Shown here: one piece after another, positions 8,266-15,320 of the stretch
How the letters are laid out: each line of letters opens with the position of its first letter
Position numbering within the stretch: the first letter of the stretch is position 1
Assembly (NCBI RefSeq): GCF_036226745.1
Contig: NZ_CP109013.1
Coordinates: 1,612,001-1,676,000 of the forward strand
Reading direction: 5' to 3'
Length of the DNA: 64,000 bases
Origin: Streptomyces sp. NBC_00683
GTDB lineage: Bacteria; Actinomycetota; Actinomycetes; Streptomycetales; Streptomycetaceae
The notes under the pieces: generated by a model
What the model was told of the DNA's origin: nothing
What the model saw: the letters and a program-made list of their open reading frames with translations, nothing else
Database searches by the model: none
Position numbers and translations under genes: made by a program

Positions 8266-9162
8266 TCAGTCTTCGGCAAAGGCGGCGACGACAACGTCGG
8301 TGAGCAGGGCGCCCGCGGTGGCGTCCGGGTCGAGATCCGGGTCGTAGACGGTGACGTTGAGCCCGGCGCAGCGCGGCGATCGGACCAGGATCCGCAGCAG
8401 CGTGCCGAGTTCGTCGGGGAACAGCCCGCCGTCGTCGGGGCTGTCGACGGCGGGCATGACGCTCGGATCGAGCACATCGGCGTCGAGGTGCACCCAGAAG
8501 CCGTCGAGGAGGGGGATCTCCAGGGTCTGCAGCACACCGTTCGCGAGTTCGGCGACGCCCCATTCCCGGAGCTCCCCGACGGTGGCGTTGGAGATCTTCA
8601 GCGCGGTCATCTCGGCGCGGTCCTCGTCGTGGTCGCGCATTCCGAAGAGCCGGACGTCCTCGTCCCTGAGATAGGGCCCGAGCCCTTCCAGGTCGGTGAG
8701 GTCGGCCTGCCCGCGACCGGTGGCGAGCGCCAGTTCCTCCCCGGCCGCGGCGCCGATCCGGGTGCTGTTTCCCGGGTGGCGGAAGTCCGCGGAGCCGTCG
8801 ACGGCGGCGAGCCCGTACCGCCCGATACGGCGCAGGGCGAGGGTCGCTCCGAGCTGGATGGAGCAGTCGCCCCCGAGCACGAGCGGGAACTCACCGGCTC
8901 TCACGTGGCCCTCGATACGGTCGGCGAGGGTGCGGGTGTAACGGGCGATGGCCGCCGCGTTGAAGACCCCGTCGCCCTCCTGCCAGTCGCCGAGGTCGTA
9001 GCGCGGCGGTACGACGACACCGCCCTCGAACGCCCCGAGGCGCTGCACGATCCGCTGCTCACGCAACGCGCCGGCCAGTTTGTAGCAGCCGGGCACGGTG
9101 CCCGGCGCCGGGGGCCGGAGCCCCAGGTTGGAAGGGGCGTCGAGGACCACGATATTCCGCAT
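8266..9162 (-). CDS. Arginase/agmatinase-family protein with altered metal ligands
   Basis: About 298 residues with the ureohydrolase fold. The C-terminal metal motif is intact (HLDADVLDPSVMPAVDSPDDGG, near 220-240). In the first motif GGDHS has become GGDCS. In the second, the usual D-A-H-x-D has become DGSAD, so the two classical histidine ligands are Cys and Ser while the aspartates remain. Either the metal centre is unusual or the protein is not a standard Mn2+ ureohydrolase. The start is uncertain: ATG 9162, ATG 9171 and GTG 9177 (with GAAGG upstream) are all possible. I chose 9162 because the conserved strand MRNIVVLDAP begins there. It lies upstream of, and on the same strand as, the DUF5107 gene. 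Confidence 0.82.
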   Translation of the reverse strand: MRNIVVLDAPSNLGLRPPAPGTVPGCYKLAGALREQRIVQRLGAFEGGVVVPPRYDLGDWQEGDGVFNAAAIARYTRTLADRIEGHVRAGEFPLVLGGDCSIQLGATLALRRIGRYGLAAVDGSADFRHPGNSTRIGAAAGEELALATGRGQADLTDLEGLGPYLRDEDVRLFGMRDHDEDRAEMTALKISNATVGELREWGVAELANGVLQTLEIPLLDGFWVHLDADVLDPSVMPAVDSPDDGGLFPDELGTLLRILVRSPRCAGLNVTVYDPDLDPDATAGALLTDVVVAAFAED

Positions 9163-9227
9163 GCGCTCCATCCTCACCGCCGTAGCCTTCGTCCTCAACG
9201 GTTTTCGAGCAGAGGGCAGGCAGGACG

Positions 9228-9581
9228 ATGGACACGCAGCACACGTACCGGGTGATCGTGCGGGGCACCTGGGAGGGGCTGACGGACACGGACCGGGAAC
9301 GGTTGCTGTCCGAGGCGCCGGAGCACGGGCTGACGGGGATGCAGTTCACCGAGGAGGGCACCCTCACCTATGACTCCGCCCTGAAGCACTTCAGCTTCCG
9401 CTACGTCGTCGTCTCGGATGCCGCGGACGGCGAGGAGATGGCGGTGGCGATCGCCGAGGACCGTGCGCAGACGCAGCTCGCGGAGCGGGGCCTGGGATAC
9501 GGGGTGCTGCGCTCCACCGCGACCGACATGGACACGATGAAGATCAACTACAAGGGGCGGCGGGGGTTCGGGGCCGCGTGA
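9228..9581 (+). CDS. DUF6204 family small protein
   Basis: A 117-residue soluble protein that matches the actinomycete DUF6204 pattern: TYRVIVRGTWEGLTD, then FTEEGTLTYD, then HFSFRYVV and a C-terminal YGVLRSTATDMD. It has no signal peptide or membrane segment. The start follows GGCAGGACG. Function is unknown. It is divergent from the arginase-like gene, with a short intergenic gap of about 65 bases. Confidence 0.8.
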   Translation: MDTQHTYRVIVRGTWEGLTDTDRERLLSEAPEHGLTGMQFTEEGTLTYDSALKHFSFRYVVVSDAADGEEMAVAIAEDRAQTQLAERGLGYGVLRSTATDMDTMKINYKGRRGFGAA

Positions 9582-9945
9582 GTGGTCTACCGTCCGGCTT
9601 GAAGTAGTCGGCCACGTGGGTCGCCCTTTAAAGCTTCTCGAAATGAAAGTCCGACCCGGCGTCCCGGGTCACCGCCGGTCGGTACATGCGGTGGTGATGC
9701 TGACGACCGGGGCCAAGCTTCACGCGTAGCCCACGCCCGGTAGTGGCCCCAGCACCTGTTCCGAACTTCGAAAGGGTCTTAATTTCCCATGGCCTTCGTA
9801 CTGGTCACGTGCCTCTTCAGACGGAGCACAGGATCAGACGAAGGACGTGTTCACGTCCCCGGAATCCCCTACGAGTGATCACGTTCGGGGAATCGTTCGA
9901 GTCCAGACCATCAAGAACGAGCTGAGTGCCGGTCAACTCACGTCT

Positions 9946-10420
9946 TCAACTGCTGTCGGCGATCATTCCCCGCTCCGGGTCGACCGTGAGCCCGGCTCGG
10001 AAAAGTGTCGGGTCGCAGCCCTTCCCATTGGGCTGGAACTTGCGCAACTCGACATCAGTACGCTCGTCGAAAGGACGCGCTTGCCGTCGTCCTGCGAAGT
10101 GACCGTGAACCGCACTTGCACCGTCACCTCACCGATGTCCCCGTCGAGCGCCACGCGGCCCAAATGGGGTGTCGGGTCGTCGCTGTTATTCGCCGCAGTC
10201 CCGCTCTCGCAAACCTCTTGTACGCACAACCGGGCGACGAGCGAGCCCGAGTCCGTGTTCGAACCCCTTTCGCCTAGTCGGTGAAGTTGGCCGGTTCCCA
10301 GCTCACGGCGACTCCCGACTCCCCGCCCACCTTGGTGCACGGCCGCCCTCCGCCGATGCCCGCGCAGCCGGTGGCCAACGTACGACGAGTCGGCGGTGAA
10401 TACGCTCCCCCAGGGGGAGC
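9946..10420 (-). pseudogene. Decayed hypothetical gene with frame breaks
   Basis: Three protein-like stretches read in order on the minus strand but in different frames. First is GGGRPCTKVGGESG through SWEPANFTD, ending at a TAG (10274-10276). Next is SLVARLCVQEVCESG through VTVQVRFTVTSQDDGK. Last is ERTDVELRKFQPNG through LTVDPERGMIADSS, ending at TGA (9946-9948). The order, spacing and composition resemble Streptomyces hypothetical exported proteins with a beta-sandwich and C-terminal DxRTxVxLxxxxPNG-type motif. At least two indels are needed to join the pieces. The 5' end is not clear. This call rests on protein-like character, not on a database match. Confidence 0.45.
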
Positions 10421-10421
10421 G
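10403..10421. repeat. Perfect 19-base palindrome
   Basis: CGCTCCCCC-A-GGGGGAGCG consists of perfect 9-base arms around one base. It lies between the decayed minus-strand gene and the transposase remnant. It could be a terminator hairpin, an operator, or a leftover of a mobile-element end. Nothing in the context decides. Confidence 0.5.
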
Positions 10422-10436
10422 CCTGTTGCCCGGAAG

Positions 10437-10680
10437 GGAACGCAAAGTGCGGGAAGCCGTTGGACGTGGCTGGTCATCACCGCGCACACCCAGCTGCGGC
10501 TCGGCCGCCCGCTCGCCGAGGACCTCCGCCGCCCCTGGGAGAAGACCGCCGGACCCGGCCGCCACCCCAGCCGGAGTCCGCCGCCCTCGGGCGGCACCAC
10601 GCGTCCCCGCCCCGTGCGGTTGTGGCACCCTCGCACCCGGACCGGTCTTCGAAACGGGCGCGTGAGCTGCGGTGTCGCGC
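10437..10680 (+). pseudogene. C-terminal remnant of an IS transposase
   Basis: The frame from 10437 to 10562 reads SRWTWLVITAHTQLRL, then RPLAEDLRRPWEK. This is the characteristic C-terminal segment of a transposase family common in Streptomyces. Downstream the similarity continues only by changing frame (TPAGVRR, later PSHPDRSSKR where PGPGRPPGSKN-like sequence is expected), so the tail is frameshifted. No N-terminal part or catalytic residues are present upstream. It is a dead fragment directly before the LacI gene. Assignment is from memory of the family. Confidence 0.55.
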
Positions 10681-10721
10681 TGTGAAGTATGGTGACGAAC
10701 CGTACGGAGGGAGCGTGTGCG

Positions 10722-11714
10722 TTGGCAGTTCGGGTCACCATGGCCGACGTCGCCCGTGCGGCCGGAGTGTCGACAGCGACCGTGTCCTACGTCCTCTCCG
10801 GCAAGCGAGCCGTCGCGGACGAGACCCGGCGGGTGGTCGAAGCAGCCATCGCCGATCTGGGCTTCACCGTCAACACGGTGGCTCGAAGCCTGCGGACCGG
10901 GCGTTCCAGCATCGTGGCACTGGTCGTACCCGATCTGTCCAACCCCTTCTACGCCCAGCTCGCGGCCTCCCTCCAGGAGGAGCTGCGGATGCTCGGTCTG
11001 CACGTCATGGTCTGTGACACGAAGGCTGACCGGGACGAGGAGCGGGCATTCCTGCGGGAGGCGGTCCAGCAGCGGTTCGCGGGGGTCGTGATCACCCCGT
11101 TCCGGCTGGTGGCGAAGGACTTCCTGACGCTGTCGGAGGCAGGTATCCCGGCGGTCGTCAGCGCCGACCTGCGTTTCGGGGAGACAGACCTGGTGACGCC
11201 GGACGCGCGGGCCGCCATGCGCGCGGCGCTGACGGAGGTGACGGGCGCCGGACGTCGGCGGATCGCCATGATCGCCGGCCCTCGGGACGCCACCGGCGGC
11301 GACCCACGGATGGAACTGCTGCGGACCCTGGCCGTGCAGTTCGGCACCACGCTCCCCGGCCGGCTGGTCGTGCGCGGTGAGCACACCCGGGAGGCCGGCG
11401 CGACGGGGTTCGGGCACCTGATGCGCATGAAACACCGCCCGGACGCGGTCTTCTGTGCGAACGACGCCGTCGCGATCGGCGCGATGGACAAGGCGGAGGA
11501 ACTCGGCGTCGGCATCCCCGGCGATGTGGCCCTGATCGGCCATGACGACGCATCGTTCGCATCGCTGGTGCGTCCGCGTCTGACCACGGTCAGATATCCG
11601 GCGGTCGACGTGGGAAAGGCCGCTGCGCGGCTACTCATCGAGCGCCTCAACGGACGCGTCACGCGGAAGACCGTGCACGTCAAGGCGGAGTTCGTCTCGC
11701 GCGGGACCGTCTGA
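10722..11714 (+). CDS. LacI family transcriptional regulator
   Basis: About 330 residues. The N-terminal LacI helix-turn-helix is VTMADVARAAGVSTATVSYVLSG, with the hinge helix VARSLRTGRSS. A periplasmic-binding-protein-like effector domain follows (IVALVVPDLSNPFYAQLA; FCANDAVAIGAM; DVALIGHDDASFASLVRPRLTTV). TTG 10722 has GGGAG eight bases upstream; ATG 10689 is an alternative with no good ribosome site. The gene lies immediately upstream of, and on the same strand as, an ABC-sugar transporter and two galactosidases. It is very probably their repressor, with a galactoside as inducer, acting at the palindrome at 11842-11857. Confidence 0.9.
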   Translation: MAVRVTMADVARAAGVSTATVSYVLSGKRAVADETRRVVEAAIADLGFTVNTVARSLRTGRSSIVALVVPDLSNPFYAQLAASLQEELRMLGLHVMVCDTKADRDEERAFLREAVQQRFAGVVITPFRLVAKDFLTLSEAGIPAVVSADLRFGETDLVTPDARAAMRAALTEVTGAGRRRIAMIAGPRDATGGDPRMELLRTLAVQFGTTLPGRLVVRGEHTREAGATGFGHLMRMKHRPDAVFCANDAVAIGAMDKAEELGVGIPGDVALIGHDDASFASLVRPRLTTVRYPAVDVGKAAARLLIERLNGRVTRKTVHVKAEFVSRGTV

Positions 11715-12076
11715 ACCGACCCGTCCGCCGACCCGTTCGCCGGCCCGTCGGCCCGCCGCTGTCCCGCGGCACTCACGGCAGTGCGCAGCACGCTCCCCCG
11801 CCCCACCGGACGGCGCGATCAGCGCCCGGAACCGGCCGGTCACGTAATCGATTACGTCATCTTCTCCGCGCAGACTCACGGGACCACCACCAACGCCATA
11901 TTCGCAGCTCAAAGCGTGTCCGAGGACCACAGCACCACACTCTTCCGCATTACGAAACGGTCGCGATGGACACCAAAATTCACCGCAACTGTTGACTTCT
12001 GTTGATCTCTGTTGTGAAGGTAGCCGCCATTGCCTCACTCAGACGTGACGGCGTCGGCTCAAAGGAGAGCACCCTC
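11715..12076. other. Regulatory intergenic region before the transporter operon
   Basis: This 362-base gap holds the LacI-type palindrome (separate entry) and, nearer the transporter, a possible -35 TTGACT at 11992-11997 followed at 18 bp by GAAGGT. Ribosome site AAAGGAG precedes the binding-protein start. No gene is supported. The A/T content rises from about 11840 onward, as expected of a promoter region. Confidence 0.55.
11842..11857. promoter_or_regulatory. Probable LacI operator
   Basis: ACGTAATCGATTACGT is a perfect 16-base palindrome with a central CG, the design typical of LacI/PurR-family operators. It lies between the LacI gene and the binding-protein gene, about 220 bases before the latter's start. 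No second copy was noticed near the regulator's own start. Confidence 0.65.
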
Positions 12077-13456
12077 ATGGCAGTTCTTAGGCGCGGCCCG
12101 GTCACCCGGCGCGGCTCCCTCGTCCGGCGCAGCTTGGCCGGGGGCGTGGTTCTCACCCTCGCGGCGCTGACCGCGTGCGGCGGCGGCTCGGATGACAGCA
12201 CGGACTCGGCGGACTCCGCGTGCGAGCCCTCCTCCGGCAAGGTCACGCTCGACTACTGGTCCTGGGTACCCGGCATGCAGAAGGCCGTCGACCTCTGGAA
12301 CAGCGAGAATCCCGATGTCCAGGTCAAACTCAAGACGACGCCGTCCGGCAACGCGGGCACGTACCAGAACCTGTCCAACGCCCTGAAGGCCGGCAAGGCC
12401 CCCGACCTCGGGCAGGTCGAGTACGACTCGCTGGCCAGCTTCCGCCTCAAGGGTGGGCTGACGGACATAGCGAAGTGCGACGGCGTGACGGAAGCCGGAT
12501 CGAAGTTCGTCGACTGGACCTGGTCGCAGGTGGACTTCGGAGCCGACGGCAAGGACGGCGTCTGGGCGGTGCCCCAGGACACCGGTCCGATGGCGCTCTT
12601 CTACCGCAAGGACGTCTTCGACAAGCTCGGCCTGACCGCCCCGACGACCTGGGAGGAGTACGAGGCCGCCGCCCGGAAGATCAAGGCGGCGAAGAAGGGG
12701 CAGTACATCACCCACTTCTCGCAGACCGACCCGAACTGGTTCACCGGGCTGCTGTGGCAGAACAAGGCCCCCATGTTCGAGCGCGACGGCGACAAGTGGA
12801 AGGTCAGCGTGGACCGGCCCGAGAGCCGCCAGGTGGCCGACTACTGGCAGAAGCTCATCGACGACGAGCTCGTCGCCACCGACCTCCAGGGCTTCTCACC
12901 CGCTCTGTACAAGTCGTGGAACGACGGTGAGGTCGTCACCTGGATCAGTGCCGCCTGGGGCTACAGCACCATTCGGGACAACGCGAAGTCCACCTCCGGC
13001 AAGTGGGCCGTCGCCCCCATGCCGCAGTGGGAGAAGGGCCAGAAGCAGGCAGGCAACTGGGGCGGTTCGACCACCGCCGTCCTCGCGGGCAGCAAGCACC
13101 CTGCCGAGGCGGCGAAGTTCGCGCTGTGGCTGAACACCGACGCGAAGGCGCTGGAAATCCTCAACCGGGAGGGCGGCCTCTACCCCGCGGCCACGGCCGG
13201 TCTGGAACTGCCGGCACTGCAGCAGCCGGTCGACTTCTACGGCAAGCAGAAGATCTTCGACGTCTTCTCGGAGGCATCGGCGAACGTCGACACCGATTTC
13301 ACCTGGGGTCCGACCATGACCGACACCTACCGCTTCCTCAGTGACGGCACCGCGAAGGCCACCGGAGGCGACAGCACGCTCGCCGACGTACTGAAGGACA
13401 CCGACTCCCAGAGCGTCGAGTCGCTGCGCAAGCAGTCGCTGGATGTGACGGACTGA
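12077..13456 (+). CDS. ABC transporter sugar-binding lipoprotein
   Basis: A 459-residue solute-binding protein of the CUT1 sugar type (SBP_bac_1). It has a basic N-terminus, a hydrophobic segment and the lipobox LTAC with lipid-modified Cys34, followed by a GGGSDDSTDS linker. Recognisable fold segments include VTLDYWSWVPGMQKAVDLWN, PDVQVKLKTTPSG, GLPLFYRKDVF-like MALFYRKDVFDKLGL and AWGYSTIRDN. The ATG follows AAAGGAG. It delivers sugar to the two permeases encoded directly downstream. Given the galactosidases that follow, the ligand is probably a galacto-oligosaccharide or a raffinose-type sugar. Confidence 0.92.
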   Translation: MAVLRRGPVTRRGSLVRRSLAGGVVLTLAALTACGGGSDDSTDSADSACEPSSGKVTLDYWSWVPGMQKAVDLWNSENPDVQVKLKTTPSGNAGTYQNLSNALKAGKAPDLGQVEYDSLASFRLKGGLTDIAKCDGVTEAGSKFVDWTWSQVDFGADGKDGVWAVPQDTGPMALFYRKDVFDKLGLTAPTTWEEYEAAARKIKAAKKGQYITHFSQTDPNWFTGLLWQNKAPMFERDGDKWKVSVDRPESRQVADYWQKLIDDELVATDLQGFSPALYKSWNDGEVVTWISAAWGYSTIRDNAKSTSGKWAVAPMPQWEKGQKQAGNWGGSTTAVLAGSKHPAEAAKFALWLNTDAKALEILNREGGLYPAATAGLELPALQQPVDFYGKQKIFDVFSEASANVDTDFTWGPTMTDTYRFLSDGTAKATGGDSTLADVLKDTDSQSVESLRKQSLDVTD

Positions 13457-13518
13457 CCCCTCCGGCCGGTCTTCTTCCGCCTCCGCTCCGCCGGTACGGC
13501 CCAACCCGAAGGTCACCC

Positions 13519-14430
13519 GTGACGACCACCCGCACCCCGGTGGCGGCGCCCCGCCGCCACCGCCACACCCTCGCACCACTCGCGTTCCTCGCCCCTTTCC
13601 TGATTCCCTTCGTGCTCTTCACGCTCGTGCCGGTCGGCTACGCGTTCTGGCAGAGCCTGCACAAGACCGAGCGCACGGGTGGCACCTTCGGCCGCACCGA
13701 GACGGTCTTCGCCGGGTTCGAGCAGTACGGCGACGTCGTGTCCGAGCCGTTCTTCGTGGACAGCCTGCTGCGCGTGGCGCTCTTCGCGCTGGTGCAGATC
13801 CCGGTGATGATCGCGCTCGCCCTCGCCCTCGCCCTGCTGCTCGACTCGGCGGTGGCCCGCCTCAAGCGGTTCTTCCGCCTCGTCTACTTCGTCCCGTACG
13901 GAATCCCCGGCGTCGTGGCCGCCCTGATGTGGGCATTCCTCTACGACCCGCGCCTCTCCCCCGTCGTCGACCTGCTCCGTTCGGCGCACATCGACGTCGA
14001 CCTCCTGGGCCCCGACGCCATCCTGTGGTCGATCGGCAACGTCGTCACCTGGACCTACACCGGCTACAACATGCTGATCATGTACGCGGCGCTGCAGGCT
14101 GTGCCCGCCGACCTCAGCGAGGCCGCGCGGGTGGACGGGGCCGGGCCGTGGACGATCGCCCTCCGTATCAAGGTGCCGGTCATTCGGCCGGCGCTCGTAC
14201 TGACCGGCGTCTTCTCCCTCATCGGCACGTTCCAGCTGTTCACCGAACCGCAGGTGTTCCGTGCCATCTCCACCAGTGTGACCAGCACGTACACCCCGAA
14301 CCTGGCCGCGTACTCGCTCGCGGCGGGCGACCGCTACAGCGAGGCCGCCGCCCTGTCGGTGCTGCTCGCCGTGGCCACCTTCGTGCTGTCCTTCCTGTTT
14401 CTCCGTTTCACTGCCAGGAGGCAGGGATGA
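13519..14430 (+). CDS. ABC sugar transporter permease (MalF/UgpA type)
   Basis: A 303-residue membrane protein with about six helices. It starts with a basic tail and a long hydrophobic first helix (LAPLAFLAPFLIPFVLF). The EAA loop that contacts the ATPase reads EAARVDGAGPWTIALRIKVP near 195-215. The start is GTG. It overlaps the next permease gene by ATGA. With the binding protein it forms a CUT1-type importer, but no ATPase gene is present in the cluster. Confidence 0.93.
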   Translation: MTTTRTPVAAPRRHRHTLAPLAFLAPFLIPFVLFTLVPVGYAFWQSLHKTERTGGTFGRTETVFAGFEQYGDVVSEPFFVDSLLRVALFALVQIPVMIALALALALLLDSAVARLKRFFRLVYFVPYGIPGVVAALMWAFLYDPRLSPVVDLLRSAHIDVDLLGPDAILWSIGNVVTWTYTGYNMLIMYAALQAVPADLSEAARVDGAGPWTIALRIKVPVIRPALVLTGVFSLIGTFQLFTEPQVFRAISTSVTSTYTPNLAAYSLAAGDRYSEAAALSVLLAVATFVLSFLFLRFTARRQG

Positions 14431-15320
14431 CCCTCCTCACCCGTACCGAGGGTGCACACGCCCCCGCGCCCGTACGCCCGCGCCGCATACCCGGCCTGTC
14501 GACCGTGCCGGTGTTCGTGTTCATGGCGTTGGTCGCCGGCTACATGCTGCTGCCGGTCTACTGGCTGCTCGTCTCCGCCACCAAGAGCCAGAGCGACCTG
14601 GTCAGCACGCCCGGTCTGCTCCCCGCCGACTGGCACCTGGGCGAGAACCTCGGCTCGCTCTTCGCGCAGCAGGACGGGGTGTACGCACGCTGGCTCGTCA
14701 ACAGCCTCGCGTACGCCGGGGCCGGTGCGGCAGTCGGCACGCTCCTCGCCGCCATGGCCGGATACGCGCTGGCCGTCTACCGGTTCAAGGGCCGTGAGGC
14801 GGTCTTCTCGGTGATCCTCGGCGGCGTGCTGGTGCCCGCCACCGCACTCGCGCTGCCCCTGTTCCTGCTCTTCGCAGAGGCAGACGCCACCAACACCTTC
14901 TGGTCGGTGTTCCTGCCCAGCGTCGTCAGCCCGTTCGGCGTCTACCTCTCGCGGATCTTCGCCACCGCCTCCATACCCGAGGAGGTCATCGAGGCGGCCC
15001 GCATCGACGGGGCCGGGGAGTGGCGCATCTTCCGCAGCATCGCGCTACGCATGATGTCGCCCGCCCTGGTGACCGTCTTCCTCTTCCAGTTCGTCGTCAT
15101 CTGGAACAACTTCCTGCTGCCGCTGATCATGCTCCAGGACGAGCGTCTCTACCCGGTCACCCTGGGCCTGTTCACCTGGCAGTCACAGACCAGCCGGATG
15201 CCCGAGCTCCAGACGCTGACCCTGGTCGGCGCGCTCGTCTCGGTCGTGCCGATCGTGATCACGTTCCTCCTGCTCCAGCGCTACTGGCGTGCGGGCCTGG
15301 CTGCCGGGGCGGTGAAGTAG
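14427..15320 (+). CDS. ABC sugar transporter permease (MalG/UgpE type)
   Basis: A 297-residue partner permease with six predicted helices and the EAA loop EAARIDGAGEWRIFRSIALR. The ATG sits in the ATGA overlap with the preceding permease and has AGGAGG upstream. The stop TAG shares its last base with the GTG of the beta-galactosidase gene, so transport and hydrolysis are translationally linked. The energising ATPase must come from elsewhere; in Streptomyces MsiK commonly serves several CUT1 importers. Confidence 0.93.
   Translation: MTLLTRTEGAHAPAPVRPRRIPGLSTVPVFVFMALVAGYMLLPVYWLLVSATKSQSDLVSTPGLLPADWHLGENLGSLFAQQDGVYARWLVNSLAYAGAGAAVGTLLAAMAGYALAVYRFKGREAVFSVILGGVLVPATALALPLFLLFAEADATNTFWSVFLPSVVSPFGVYLSRIFATASIPEEVIEAARIDGAGEWRIFRSIALRMMSPALVTVFLFQFVVIWNNFLLPLIMLQDERLYPVTLGLFTWQSQTSRMPELQTLTLVGALVSVVPIVITFLLLQRYWRAGLAAGAVK

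Larger units (their letters stand above)
9582..10721. other. Gene-poor, lower-G+C stretch with decayed sequences
   Basis: No intact gene is supported across about 1.1 kb. The left half (9582-9945) is visibly richer in A and T than its surroundings and holds nothing I can recognise. The right part holds a decayed minus-strand gene, a perfect 19-base palindrome and a plus-strand transposase remnant, listed separately. The pattern suggests an old insertion that is eroding between DUF6204 and the LacI gene. Confidence 0.6.

Noticed and set aside
10250..10270. GTTCGAAC resembling a tRNA T-loop
   Set aside because: The flanking five bases do not pair, and no acceptor, D or anticodon arm can be drawn around it.
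9847..10284. Plus-strand open frame of 145 codons in the eroding island
   Set aside because: It is Ser/Thr/Pro-rich with no recognisable motifs and lies opposite the more protein-like minus-strand remnant.
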